This document shows positions 1 through 7,424 of a DNA stretch of 64,000 nucleotides, in pieces; the first letter of the stretch is position 1, and every line of letters starts with the position of its first letter. The notes under the pieces were generated by a model that ran no database searches, had not been told where the DNA came from, and saw nothing but the letters and a program-made list of their open reading frames with translations. Source of the DNA: Desulfurella acetivorans A63 (GTDB lineage: Bacteria; Campylobacterota_A; Desulfurellia; Desulfurellales; Desulfurellaceae); the NCBI GenBank assembly GCA_000517565.1, contig CP007051.1, forward strand, positions 705,039-769,038. The letters are read 5' to 3'. The translations under genes and the position numbers were made by a program.

Positions 1-39
1 TATAAGGCCAAATTCGCCTAAGTCTTTTATTGTATTCAT
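1..39 (-). CDS. thiL: Thiamine-phosphate kinase ThiL, N-terminal fragment (partial)
   Basis: Only the first 13 codons lie in the window; the gene runs off the left edge. The ATG (39-37) directly follows the rarA stop codon (TAA then ATG), which suggests translational coupling. The visible peptide MNTIKDLGEFGLI matches the usual ThiL N-terminus, in which a G-E-F-x-L-I block follows the start. ThiL phosphorylates thiamine monophosphate to the diphosphate. A thiamine salvage gene, thiM, lies 4 kb away on the same strand. The call rests on 13 residues only. Confidence 0.6.
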   Translation of the reverse strand, partial: MNTIKDLGEFGLI

Positions 40-1176
40 TTACTCTATTTTATCGTTTTCTTTTTTGTAGAAATATTTTAATTTTTTTTCTAAATACTCT
101 TGTGTTACAAAACTGCCTTTAAAATTATGCGGATATAAGTAATCTTTCGAATTTGTTTTTAAATGTTTTGGGACATTAAGTAACAAACCATTTTTAACAT
201 CAGCTTGTGCTTTATTTATAGCTATATATGCTGAATTAGATTTTTTGGCTAAAGCCAGATAAATTGTGCAAAATGCTAAATTGATTCTTGCTTCTGGCAT
301 TCCAATATTTTGAACGATAAAAAGCGTGCTTGCAGCAATATTAACAGCATCTTTATCAGCAAGGCCGATATCTTCGCTTGATAATATGCACAGCCTTCTT
401 GCTATAAATTCTGGATCTTCTCCACCTTCTAACATTCTTGCAAGGTAATATATAGCTGCATCTGGATCTGAGCCCCTTATGCTTTTAATAAATGCCGAAA
501 TAAAATCATAGTGATCCTGTAGATTATCATATGACAGATCTATATTAAAGAGATTTTCTACATCTTTTTTTGTAATGCGTTTCAAATTTAGAGCAAGGAG
601 TATATTCATTAATTTCCTTGCATCGTGATTTGACTGCTTGATTATTATGAAACGCGCATCATTATCTATCTTAATGCCATGCAAGCAAACTCTATCTAAA
701 AGTATTGATAGATCTTTTTCACTTAAACCTTTAAATTCATAAACAAACAATCTTGAACGCAATGCTTTGTTTAACCTAAAATATGGATTGTGAAATGATG
801 TCCCAATAAGTATAACATTGTTTTCAAGGAAAGATAGCAAATAATCTTGTTGTTTTTGATCTAGTCTATGTATTTCATCTATTAGCAAAAGTGTTGGTTT
901 ATCTGTTAAAGATGATTTTATATCTTTAAGAGTTGAAATTGAAGCATTTAAGTATATATAGTCTAAATTTTTTTTCTTTGCTATAAGTTTTGCGTATGTG
1001 GTTTTTCCACTGCCTGGTGGCCCAAACAATATTAAAGATGGAAAGTATGTATTATTATGGTAAAAATTATAAAGAGGTTTTCCTTTAGAAAAAAGGTGAT
1101 CTTGACCAACTAACTGATCAAAAGTTTCAATTTCAAAAGCACTTTTGACGATGTTTTCTATTGTTTCGTCTTCCAT
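40..1176 (-). CDS. rarA: Replication-associated recombination protein A (RarA/MgsA AAA+ ATPase)
   Basis: A 378-residue AAA+ ATPase. Walker A is GPPGSGKT at about residues 52-59 and Walker B is LLLIDEIH at about 96-103. An arginine-finger segment LRSRLF follows, and then the MgsA C-terminal domain (GSDPDAAIYYLARMLEGGED and a SSEDIGLAD motif near 270). Family members act at stalled replication forks and form tetramers. It is the first gene of a leftward unit that continues into thiL with no gap. No Shine-Dalgarno precedes the ATG; instead a TAAAAT box ends 7 nt before it, so the mRNA may be leaderless. It is slightly shorter than the E. coli protein (about 447 aa), mainly at the N-terminus. Confidence 0.93.
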   Translation of the reverse strand: MEDETIENIVKSAFEIETFDQLVGQDHLFSKGKPLYNFYHNNTYFPSLILFGPPGSGKTTYAKLIAKKKNLDYIYLNASISTLKDIKSSLTDKPTLLLIDEIHRLDQKQQDYLLSFLENNVILIGTSFHNPYFRLNKALRSRLFVYEFKGLSEKDLSILLDRVCLHGIKIDNDARFIIIKQSNHDARKLMNILLALNLKRITKKDVENLFNIDLSYDNLQDHYDFISAFIKSIRGSDPDAAIYYLARMLEGGEDPEFIARRLCILSSEDIGLADKDAVNIAASTLFIVQNIGMPEARINLAFCTIYLALAKKSNSAYIAINKAQADVKNGLLLNVPKHLKTNSKDYLYPHNFKGSFVTQEYLEKKLKYFYKKENDKIE

Positions 1177-1183
1177 TGTTTAA

Positions 1184-1211
1184 ATTTTACCAATTTTAAC
1201 AGAAAAATCAA
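1184..1211 (-). promoter_or_regulatory. Predicted rarA promoter (leaderless geometry)
   Basis: On the minus strand TTGATT (1211-1206), a 16-nt spacer and TAAAAT (1189-1184) lie 7 nt before the rarA ATG. The expected transcription start therefore falls on or next to the start codon. It is back-to-back with the rrf2 promoter. Confidence 0.6.
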
Positions 1212-1218
1212 ATTTTTA

Positions 1219-1246
1219 TTGAAAATTTATAAAAACATTATATAAT
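1219..1246 (+). promoter_or_regulatory. Predicted promoter of the Rrf2-type regulator (leaderless geometry)
   Basis: TTGAAA (1219-1224), a 16-nt spacer and a perfect TATAAT (1241-1246), then 6 nt to the ATG at 1253. No Shine-Dalgarno fits between. The predicted transcript starts at or within a base or two of the start codon. Confidence 0.65.
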
Positions 1247-1252
1247 CCAAAT

Positions 1253-1633
1253 ATGTTTTTGCCAACAAATGTAAGGTACAGTTTAAGATTTTTAATAGAA
1301 CTCAAAAAAAGCGATAAACCTTTGAGCCTTAAAAATATTTCTCAAACAACAAAAATTAGTGAAAATTATCTAAAGCAGCTTGCTGCCAAATTGGAAAAAC
1401 ATGATATAGTAAAAGGCAAAAAAGGCCATCATGGTGGCTATAAGATTTTAAAAACTGATGTATCGCTCAAGGATTTAATAGATATTTTTACTGAGGGTAT
1501 TAAATTAGCTCCTTGTGTACAGGATGGCTTTGTTTGCACACTTATCGAAAATTGCCCCTCTACAAAAATGTGGCAAGAAACAAACAAAGCCATAGAAAAG
1601 CTTTTTGAAGATATCAAATTAGAAAATTTTTAG
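1253..1633 (+). CDS. Rrf2-family transcriptional regulator
   Basis: A 126-residue protein of usual Rrf2 length. The N-terminal winged helix-turn-helix (about 5-65) has the family pattern LSLKNISQTTKISENYLKQL and a GHHGGYKI wing. Three cysteines follow in the order C-x6-C-x5-C (APCVQDGFVC, then ENC), the region where IscR/NsrR/RsrR relatives bind an iron-sulfur cluster, so a redox, NO or iron-sulfur sensing role is likely. It stands alone and diverges from rarA, with no iron-sulfur assembly genes adjacent, so the target is not evident. Its 3' end overlaps the convergent dehydrogenase gene by 4 nt. Confidence 0.85.
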   Translation: MFLPTNVRYSLRFLIELKKSDKPLSLKNISQTTKISENYLKQLAAKLEKHDIVKGKKGHHGGYKILKTDVSLKDLIDIFTEGIKLAPCVQDGFVCTLIENCPSTKMWQETNKAIEKLFEDIKLENF

Positions 1634-2487
1634 CTATTTAAAGCTTCATATATTGCACACATGTCAATTTTTGAATAATTTGCAAGACCTTTTTTGTAAG
1701 TTTCGTTAACTATAGATAAAGCCGGGCAGAAAGCTTTTTTATCTTCTGCTAATTTTACAGCGAATCCTAAATCCTTTTGCATGTGTTCGTACGGAAAGTG
1801 AGCTTCGTAATTGTTTGACAAAATATTTTTGCCTTTTAGTTCAAACATTGAATTTGCAAAAGCACCGGAGTTTAATAAATCAAGCACTACATTCAAGTCC
1901 AAATTAAGTTTTTTTGCTAGCTGAAGACCTTCTGCTAAAGCTTGCATTGTGATACCCATCACCTGATTGTTTACAATTTTTAAGTAAGAAGCGTTTGGTA
2001 CTTTATCTAAATAAAATACTCTTTTTGATAGTTTTTCAAAATACGGATTAACTGTTTCATAAGCTTTTTTGTCACCTGCGCAAAGTATTATCAGTTGGGC
2101 ATTCTGGGCAGGTATTTTACTTCCTACAACTGGTGCTTCTAAAAATAAAGCATTTTTGTTTTTTACTTTATCGTAAAGATTTTGAGAATATGAGGCAGAA
2201 ACAGTGCTGAAATTTACTACAATTTTGCCATTTTCTAAGCCTTCCAGTAATCCATTTTCTGAATTAACAACATTTTCACAAGCTTCATCGTTGCTTAGCA
2301 TTAAAAATATAATATCACTATTTTGTGCTACCAGTTTGGGATTATCAAAAAACTCAAAATTATCTGTTGCCAATTCATTGATTTTTTGCTTGCTTCTATT
2401 GTAGATATTTAATTTTATGCCATCTTTTAAAAGATTATTTGCCATTGCACTACCCATTATTCCAAGTCCAATAAAACCTACTTTCAT
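1630..2487 (-). CDS. NAD(P)-dependent beta-hydroxyacid dehydrogenase (3-hydroxyisobutyrate dehydrogenase family)
   Basis: The start chosen at 2487 gives 285 residues and places MKVGFIGLGIMG at the N-terminus; an AGAGG Shine-Dalgarno sits just upstream, so the longer frame to 2514 is not needed. Seen: the Rossmann motif GLGIMG, the substrate loop FLEAPVVGSKIPAQNAQL (the APVSG-type signature) and the catalytic-lysine segment LKIVNNQVMG. The family covers 3-hydroxyisobutyrate, tartronate semialdehyde, glyoxylate/succinic semialdehyde and gamma-hydroxybutyrate enzymes. The sequence alone does not choose among them. The gene begins 1 nt after the Trm112-like gene and ends convergently with the Rrf2 gene. 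Confidence 0.85.
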   Translation of the reverse strand: MKVGFIGLGIMGSAMANNLLKDGIKLNIYNRSKQKINELATDNFEFFDNPKLVAQNSDIIFLMLSNDEACENVVNSENGLLEGLENGKIVVNFSTVSASYSQNLYDKVKNKNALFLEAPVVGSKIPAQNAQLIILCAGDKKAYETVNPYFEKLSKRVFYLDKVPNASYLKIVNNQVMGITMQALAEGLQLAKKLNLDLNVVLDLLNSGAFANSMFELKGKNILSNNYEAHFPYEHMQKDLGFAVKLAEDKKAFCPALSIVNETYKKGLANYSKIDMCAIYEALNS

Positions 2488-2488
2488 A

Positions 2489-2671
2489 CTAAACCTCTTT
2501 TTTGGTGTTTTCATTCAAATTTTGAGCTTCTTCTATTAATAGTATTGGTATGTCATTTTTTATTGGATATTTTAACTGGCAATTGTAACATACTAAAAAT
2601 TTATCTTCTAATTTAAGCTCGCCTTTGCATTTTGGGCATACAATAAAATCAAGTATTTTTTTATCAAGCAT
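2489..2671 (-). CDS. Trm112/UPF0434-family zinc-ribbon small protein
   Basis: A 60-residue protein with two cysteine pairs, CPKC at 12-15 and CYNC at about 28-31, followed by YPIKNDIPILL. This is the YcaR/Trm112 signature (C-P-x-C ... YPIxdgIPxLL). Eukaryotic and archaeal Trm112 proteins activate methyltransferases; the bacterial role is largely unassigned. It overlaps the DUF2726 gene upstream by 8 nt and abuts the dehydrogenase downstream, so it is cotranscribed. Confidence 0.85.
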   Translation of the reverse strand: MLDKKILDFIVCPKCKGELKLEDKFLVCYNCQLKYPIKNDIPILLIEEAQNLNENTKKEV

Positions 2672-3155
2672 ATGCTTCCTCCAAAATTTTTTTGAGTTTC
2701 TCTTTAAGTTCTAAGGGATTTTCAAATTCTTCTTCTTTGATTAGGATCCATTTTAGTTTTATTTCTTTAAAAATATTTTCAAAAAGTTCCAGGTTTGATT
2801 CTTTTAGATTTTTTTTCTCTATTACTATTGCATATTTTGGCTTTATTTTTACATTATCAACAATTAAGAAATCCACAAATTTATTTTGAATAATAAAAAA
2901 AGCATTTCTATTTTTTCTATCAACGTGTATAAATTCAGATAATCTCATTTTGGGCAGAACTTCTAAATTAAAATCTTTAGCATGTAAAAGCAGTATTTCA
3001 TAAACTATACGTTCATTTTTTGAAAGCAGGTAATCTTTGAGTGTATATTTTTTTATCTGTGGGGTTTTTAACTCTTTAAATTTTCTAATCAACCATAATA
3101 CAAAAACAATGCTAAAACCAATTAGAAGAACAGAAATATAGTACCATGGTTTCAT
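2664..3155 (-). CDS. Membrane-anchored DUF2726-domain protein
   Basis: A 163-residue protein with one N-terminal transmembrane helix (about 5-24, ISVLLIGFSIVFVLWLI) followed by a DUF2726-like domain: LLSKNERIVYEILL, then VLPKMRLSEFIHV, then KFVDFLIVD and YAIVIEKKN. The domain resembles restriction-endonuclease-like folds (K/E-V-D-F and V-I-E-x-K). The usual I-E-L-D-D-x-S-H ending is replaced by IEKKNL, so catalysis is uncertain. It overlaps nfo by 4 nt (ATGA) and Trm112 by 8 nt. Confidence 0.7.
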   Translation of the reverse strand: MKPWYYISVLLIGFSIVFVLWLIRKFKELKTPQIKKYTLKDYLLSKNERIVYEILLLHAKDFNLEVLPKMRLSEFIHVDRKNRNAFFIIQNKFVDFLIVDNVKIKPKYAIVIEKKNLKESNLELFENIFKEIKLKWILIKEEEFENPLELKEKLKKILEEAYA

Positions 3156-3925
3156 AAAAACTTCCTTAACAGTTCAACTTCTTTGAAACGTGTTTTGTTT
3201 GTACCTGGCGTTTCTAATATGAAGCTGGCATTTTTAAGTTTTTTTGAGCGCAGAAAGGTTTTAATATTTTCAAAGCCAATCAGACCTTTTCCAAGTTTTT
3301 CGTGTCTGTCAAGATTTGAACCAAATGGAGCTTTTGAATCGTTTAAATGCCAAAGTTTTATATTATTAATATCCAATATATTATCAAGTTCTTCCACATC
3401 TAAATTATAACCTGTTGCAAATAAATGACAAGTATCTATGCAAAAAAATACATTTTCGCCGATTTTTTCTTTTAAAATTTTTAAATCTTGCAGATTTTTT
3501 CCTATACGGGTTGTATTTTCAAGCAAAAGAGTAGTATTTGAAAATTGACTTAAAATTGGCTTTATGGTTTGTGTAACTTTTTGCAAGCAATCTGGATCTT
3601 TACATGAGCCAGGATGTAAAACTAAATTATATACTCCAAGCCTATATGCGTTTTCAAACTCGGTTTCAAGTTCGTTGTATGTTTGAGATGTAGGATTTGC
3701 TGGGTTTATCAGGTAAGAACAATGTATAAATGCATTTCCTGGGTTTATATTGTAGAGGGATATATTTTGCTTAAAAGTATTTGCAGTTTCATCATCTATT
3801 AATTTTTCACTCCACCTGCGCGGGCTTTTTGTAAAAAATTGAAAACAATCTAGTTTGTATGTTTTGCACAAAATAGGTAATTGAATTATTGAATGCTCAA
3901 TTGATAAGTGTATGCCTAACTTCAC
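3152..3925 (-). CDS. nfo: Deoxyribonuclease IV (apurinic/apyrimidinic endonuclease IV)
   Basis: A 257-residue zinc TIM-barrel AP endonuclease. Metal and active-site motifs appear in order: FIHCSYLIN, VLHPGS, LLLENT, CIDTCHLFATGYN, LWHLNDSK, the DRHEKLGKG signature and FILETPG at the end. These carry the His/Glu/Asp ligands of the trinuclear zinc site. The enzyme cuts DNA 5' of abasic sites in base-excision repair. It overlaps thiM upstream and the DUF2726 gene downstream by 4 nt each, which makes a tight thiM-nfo-DUF2726-Trm112-dehydrogenase operon. Confidence 0.93.
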   Translation of the reverse strand: MKLGIHLSIEHSIIQLPILCKTYKLDCFQFFTKSPRRWSEKLIDDETANTFKQNISLYNINPGNAFIHCSYLINPANPTSQTYNELETEFENAYRLGVYNLVLHPGSCKDPDCLQKVTQTIKPILSQFSNTTLLLENTTRIGKNLQDLKILKEKIGENVFFCIDTCHLFATGYNLDVEELDNILDINNIKLWHLNDSKAPFGSNLDRHEKLGKGLIGFENIKTFLRSKKLKNASFILETPGTNKTRFKEVELLRKFL

Positions 3926-4713
3926 AATACTTTATACAATGCGTTTTTAAAGTTTTCTGGTTCAAAAGTAGATAAAGCATTAAAAAATTCGACTTGAAAG
4001 TTTCCAAGTAAATTTGATTTTGAAGCGGCAATTTCTCCTGATATACCAACTATTAAACAAGAAGCTACTGTAGCTTTTAAGTAATCATTACAAACACCAG
4101 CTGCTGCAGCAGCAATCGAGCCTAAAATACAACCAGAACCAGTTATTTTAGTTAAAAATTCATGCCCGTTTTCACATGCATACACTTTATTGCCATCTGA
4201 AACAATATCTGTTTTGCCAGTTGCACATACAATGCAATGGTGTTTTTTTGCTAAATCCTTTGTAAGGTCTGCGATATTTTCTATATAAGTGTTGGATTCT
4301 ACTCCTTTTGTTTGTATATTTACTCCACATAAATTAGCAATCTCAGAAGCGTTTCCTTTGATTATATCAATTTTGACTTTAGATAAAATTTCTTGAGCAA
4401 TCTCATTTCTAAATTTGCTTGCGCCAACACCAACTGGGTCAAAAACTACAGGTATAGATGCATTATTGGCTGTTTTTGCAGCAATTAGCATTGTTTCTAT
4501 TATATCCGGTGTAGGTGTACCCATATTTATAAGTAATGCAGAGCTTATTTTTATTAAATCTATAGCTTCTTGCTTAGCATAAGACATAATTGGGCTTGCG
4601 CCTAGCGCTAATAATGCATTGGCGCTAATATTTGTCACTACAAAATTTGTTATATTGTAAACAAGAGGGCTTTTTTGTCTGATTTCTGTAATAATTTTAG
4701 AAAATTCTTCCAT
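3922..4713 (-). CDS. thiM: Hydroxyethylthiazole kinase
   Basis: The start at 4713 (MEEFSKI) is chosen because a strong AGGAGG lies 7 nt upstream and the 26 extra N-terminal codons of the longer frame lack family similarity. This gives 263 residues, the usual ThiM length. Motifs: PLVYNITNFVVTN near the N-terminus, LINMGT, VFDPVGVGAS, IIKGNASEI and ITGSGC with the catalytic cysteine region. ThiM phosphorylates 4-methyl-5-hydroxyethylthiazole in thiamine salvage. No ThiE or ThiD partner is adjacent. No TPP riboswitch fits in the roughly 100 nt upstream. Confidence 0.93.
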   Translation of the reverse strand: MEEFSKIITEIRQKSPLVYNITNFVVTNISANALLALGASPIMSYAKQEAIDLIKISSALLINMGTPTPDIIETMLIAAKTANNASIPVVFDPVGVGASKFRNEIAQEILSKVKIDIIKGNASEIANLCGVNIQTKGVESNTYIENIADLTKDLAKKHHCIVCATGKTDIVSDGNKVYACENGHEFLTKITGSGCILGSIAAAAAGVCNDYLKATVASCLIVGISGEIAASKSNLLGNFQVEFFNALSTFEPENFKNALYKVL

Positions 4714-4732
4714 ATTATTCCTCCTGTTAACC

Positions 4733-4761
4733 AAAATACTAAAGATTTGCCAAAATGTCAA
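4733..4761 (-). promoter_or_regulatory. Predicted thiM promoter
   Basis: On the minus strand TTGACA (4761-4756), a 17-nt spacer and TATTTT (4738-4733). The predicted start leaves a short leader that carries the AGGAGG of thiM. This contrasts with the leaderless arrangement of the divergent tauE gene. Confidence 0.55.
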
Positions 4762-4784
4762 TTTATTTAGCAAAACATAATAGT

Positions 4785-4813
4785 TTGACAATAATTAATT
4801 AAATATTTATAAT
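4785..4813 (+). promoter_or_regulatory. Predicted tauE promoter, consensus sigma-70, leaderless geometry
   Basis: A perfect TTGACA (4785-4790), a 17-nt spacer and a perfect TATAAT (4808-4813), then 6 nt to the GTG start codon at 4820. No room exists for a ribosome-binding site. Confidence 0.75.
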
Positions 4814-4819
4814 AAATAT

Positions 4820-5563
4820 GTGGATATTTTAAAAGTCTTACTTACATTTCTAGTTGGAGTACTTACCGGTTTTTTGAATGTAATGGCAGGTGGTGGTTCT
4901 ATGTTAACCCTACCACTTTTGACGTTTTTGGGATTAAGTATCGATGTTGCAAATGGTACCAATAGAGTATCCATTTTAATTCAAAATTTAGCAGCTACAT
5001 ATAGTTTCAAAAAAAATAAAGTTCATATTCTAAAGCGGTCTTTCATTTTGTCAATTCCTGCAACACTTGGTGCAATCTGTGGCACACTTGTTGTTGTTCA
5101 GATAAATGAAAGTTTATTAAAAAAAATTGCCGCTGTACTAATAATTTTAATGGGTAGTTTTATTGTTTTAAAAAATGATGTATGGAAAAAAAACCAGATA
5201 GCTACAAAAAAAAGCAATATTTTATCTTATTTAACTTTTTTCTTTATCGGTTTTTATGGTGGTTTTTTGCAAGCTGGCGTAGGTTTTTTCTTTATTAGTG
5301 CTTTAATGTTTTTGGAAGGATTTGACATAGTCAAAACAAATGCGGCAAAAGTTGCTATTATTGCGGTTTATACGATTGCCTCGCTGCTTATTTTTGCAGC
5401 GCATAACCAGGTAGATTGGAAAATCGGTTTTGTTTTAGCTATTGGTAGCGCCATAGGTTCAAGTTTTGGTGCGCGTTATATGGTTCTAAATGAAATTGTG
5501 TGGGTAAAGTATTTACTTTTTGCAGCAATTTTATTTGCTTCGCTTAAAATGTTTTTTTCCTAA
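4820..5563 (+). CDS. TauE/SafE-family sulfite/organosulfonate-type membrane permease
   Basis: A 247-residue integral membrane protein with about seven or eight hydrophobic helices. Family features are the N-terminal GFLNVMAGGGSML segment and the internal repeat GFLQAGVGFFF. Family members export or import sulfite, sulfoacetate or other anions; the substrate here is unknown. The start is GTG at 4820, placing the first helix right at the N-terminus; no Shine-Dalgarno is present. The 3' end overlaps the convergent hspR gene by 4 nt. Confidence 0.85.
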   Translation: MDILKVLLTFLVGVLTGFLNVMAGGGSMLTLPLLTFLGLSIDVANGTNRVSILIQNLAATYSFKKNKVHILKRSFILSIPATLGAICGTLVVVQINESLLKKIAAVLIILMGSFIVLKNDVWKKNQIATKKSNILSYLTFFFIGFYGGFLQAGVGFFFISALMFLEGFDIVKTNAAKVAIIAVYTIASLLIFAAHNQVDWKIGFVLAIGSAIGSSFGARYMVLNEIVWVKYLLFAAILFASLKMFFS

Positions 5564-5934
5564 GTTTCTATTTTAATTTCTATAACATTTGGTTTTTTTG
5601 CCTCTTCTTTTACAACAGGCAAAGTAGTATTTTCTTTAGCATTTAATTCTTGAATTTGCTTGTATAATTCTTCTACGAGTTTTTCTAAGTCTTTTATCTG
5701 ATTTCTTAATCTCATAATAATATCAACACCGGCTAAATTAACGCCCAAAGTTTTTGTCATTTCTTTTATAAATCTAACATCTTCAATGTCTTCATCTGTA
5801 AAAAATCTTACATTGCCCTTTGTTCTTTTGGGTTTTATTATTCCACTTTTTTCATATTCTCTTAATGTTTGAGGATGAATATCAACAATTTTGCAAAACA
5901 TGCCAATGCTATATACATCTTTTCTAAATCTCAT
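5560..5934 (-). CDS. hspR: MerR-type heat-shock repressor HspR
   Basis: A 124-residue protein. Its MerR winged helix (about 6-75) has the HspR pattern: VYSIGMFCKIVDIHPQTLRE, then YEKSGIIKPKR and the wing GNVRFFTDEDIE. A coiled coil (about 78-105) follows, then a charged tail. HspR proteins repress chaperone genes and are commonly encoded next to dnaJ/cbpA, as here (13 nt downstream). The nearby hsp20 and clpB genes are its most likely targets through the operator at 6853-6880. Confidence 0.9.
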   Translation of the reverse strand: MRFRKDVYSIGMFCKIVDIHPQTLREYEKSGIIKPKRTKGNVRFFTDEDIEDVRFIKEMTKTLGVNLAGVDIIMRLRNQIKDLEKLVEELYKQIQELNAKENTTLPVVKEEAKKPNVIEIKIET

Positions 5935-5947
5935 AAATCTCTCCTTC

Positions 5948-6805
5948 CTATAAAGCCTTGCTTAAAATTTCTTCTTGTTCTTTTGATAGGTTTTGAGGAA
6001 TTTTTACAATAGCTCTTGCATATAAAGCATCATTTTTTAGACCCTTATTTGGAATTTTAAATACAGTGTTTGTTTGGGTCCCTTTTGGTATTTTGATTGT
6101 AACGTACCCTTGTGGTGTTTTAACATCAACGCTACCCCCAAGCAACGCAGTTTTAAGTGGAACTTCAACATCTGTGTACAGTTTGCCATCTTTTATGTAA
6201 AAATTTGGATCTGGTTTTACATTAACTATTAGATGTAAGTCTCCTCTACCTGTGGCTGTTTTTTTGCCCTTGCCTTTTACTTTTAGTTTGGTGCCGTCAA
6301 CTGTGCCTGCGGGAATTTTGACCTTTACTAATTCATTATCAATATTTAATGTAACAATATCGCCTTTTAGGGCTTGATCAAAGTCTAAAGTTATAGTGTA
6401 TGTAACATCGGCGTCTTCTTTTTGAAAATCGTCGAAGAATGAAAAACCCCCAAACCCTCCAAAATTACTTGAATTTTTTGATCTCCTTTTAAAAAGATTG
6501 AAAATATCGCCTATATCAAAGTCCGCATTATTGGAATAGTAAGTATATCGATAATTGCCAAAATCCTGATTTCCAGTATCATATCCACTAAAGCCACTAA
6601 ATCCAAATTGGTCGTACTGAGCTTTCTTTTCTTTATCTGAAAGAATAGAATATGCTTCATTAATTTCTTTAAATTTTTTTTCTGCTTCTTTATTGTTTGG
6701 GTTTAGATCCGGATGGTATTTTCTTGCTAATTTTCTAAAAGCTTTTTTTATTTCTTCATCTGTAGCATTTTTACTAACGCCTAAGACTTCGTAAGGATCC
6801 CTCAT
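5948..6805 (-). CDS. cbpA: DnaJ-class co-chaperone, CbpA type without zinc finger
   Basis: A 285-residue J-domain protein. The J domain is at 1-66 with HPD at 31-33. A Gly/Phe-rich linker (about 70-125) follows, then the two C-terminal beta domains with no CxxCxGxG zinc repeats between them. That is the layout of CbpA/class B DnaJ. It stimulates DnaK ATPase and presents clients. The ATG follows a good AGGAGG. It is the first gene of a two-gene operon with hspR, divergent from hsp20-clpB across a shared operator. Confidence 0.9.
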   Translation of the reverse strand: MRDPYEVLGVSKNATDEEIKKAFRKLARKYHPDLNPNNKEAEKKFKEINEAYSILSDKEKKAQYDQFGFSGFSGYDTGNQDFGNYRYTYYSNNADFDIGDIFNLFKRRSKNSSNFGGFGGFSFFDDFQKEDADVTYTITLDFDQALKGDIVTLNIDNELVKVKIPAGTVDGTKLKVKGKGKKTATGRGDLHLIVNVKPDPNFYIKDGKLYTDVEVPLKTALLGGSVDVKTPQGYVTIKIPKGTQTNTVFKIPNKGLKNDALYARAIVKIPQNLSKEQEEILSKAL

Positions 6806-6830
6806 AATTACCTCCTATTCCTTTGTTGTT

Positions 6831-6858
6831 AATATAATATTTAAGATGAAAATGTCAA
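6831..6858 (-). promoter_or_regulatory. Predicted cbpA-hspR promoter
   Basis: On the minus strand TTGACA (6858-6853), a 16-nt spacer and TATATT (6836-6831). The -35 box lies in the left arm of the inverted repeat 6853-6880. Its boxes and spacing are identical to those of the divergent hsp20 promoter. Confidence 0.7.
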
Positions 6859-6880
6859 GTATAGATTTTTATACTTGACA
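6853..6880. promoter_or_regulatory. Perfect inverted repeat, probable heat-shock operator
   Basis: TGTCAAGTAT (6853-6862), an 8-nt spacer and ATACTTGACA (6871-6880) form a perfect 10+10 repeat. Each arm contains the TTGACA -35 box of one of the two divergent promoters, so a dimer bound here would block both. HspR encoded by this locus is the obvious candidate. The half-sites are oriented opposite to the published HAIR consensus (CTTGAGT-N7-ACTCAAG), so another repressor cannot be excluded. Confidence 0.7.
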
Positions 6881-6902
6881 ATCTTTTATTAGGGATTATA
6901 TT
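6875..6902 (+). promoter_or_regulatory. Predicted hsp20-clpB promoter
   Basis: TTGACA (6875-6880), a 16-nt spacer and TATATT (6897-6902). The -35 box is in the right arm of the inverted repeat. The leader carries a GGAGG before the hsp20 ATG at 6937. Confidence 0.7.
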
Positions 6903-6936
6903 TGAAGTGAAAAAAATAAAGATTTGGAGGTGCAAT

Positions 6937-7371
6937 ATGTTTAGACCATTAGAACCTTTTAAAGAATTAACAACGCTTCAAGAAAGAATCAACAAAATGT
7001 TTGAAGACGTTTTGCCATCTTTTAGCTTGCAGGATTCAAAATGGTTACCAGCTGTGGATATTTACGAAACTGATGGTAATATTCAAATTGAAGTAGAAGT
7101 ACCCGGAATGAATGAAAAAGATTTAAAGGTAAAAGTAGAAGACAATACTTTAACTATTTCTGGTGAGCGCAAGTTTGAAAAGAAAGAATCCAAAGATAAT
7201 TATTACAGGATTGAACGCAATTACGGGACATTCACAAGAAGTTTCTTTTTGCCAGACAATGTTGATAAAGAACAAATTAAAGCAAAATATGAAAACGGTA
7301 TCTTAAAAGTAGAATTACCTAAGAAATTAGAAGCAAAACCAAAAGAAATCGAAATTGCAGTACAAAAGTAA
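6937..7371 (+). CDS. Small heat-shock protein, Hsp20/alpha-crystallin family
   Basis: A 144-residue protein. The start at 6937 (MFRPLEPF) is preferred over the frame start at 6907 because GGAGG precedes it. The alpha-crystallin domain runs from about 40 to 135, with WLPAVDIYET at its start, then VPGMNEKDLKVKVEDN and GILKVELPK near the end. It acts as an ATP-independent holdase for unfolding proteins. It is the first gene before clpB, which disaggregates the clients it holds. Confidence 0.92.
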   Translation: MFRPLEPFKELTTLQERINKMFEDVLPSFSLQDSKWLPAVDIYETDGNIQIEVEVPGMNEKDLKVKVEDNTLTISGERKFEKKESKDNYYRIERNYGTFTRSFFLPDNVDKEQIKAKYENGILKVELPKKLEAKPKEIEIAVQK

Positions 7372-7380
7372 AAAAAATCG

Positions 7381-7407
7381 TCAAAAGGGGCTTTAAGCCC
7401 CTTTTGA
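7381..7407 (+). terminator. Hairpin between hsp20 and clpB (possible attenuator)
   Basis: A near-perfect palindrome: 13-nt arms TCAAAAGGGGCTT and AAGCCCCTTTTGA around one T. The T-run lies inside the stem and only TTT follows, so termination is likely partial. It could lower clpB relative to hsp20 or stabilise the hsp20 message. Confidence 0.55.
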
Positions 7408-7424
7408 TTTAATGAGGTATATTT

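Noticed and set aside
4714-4819. TPP riboswitch upstream of thiM
   Set aside because: The space before thiM is about 100 nt and is filled by two promoters. No CTGAGA-type thi-box core is present.
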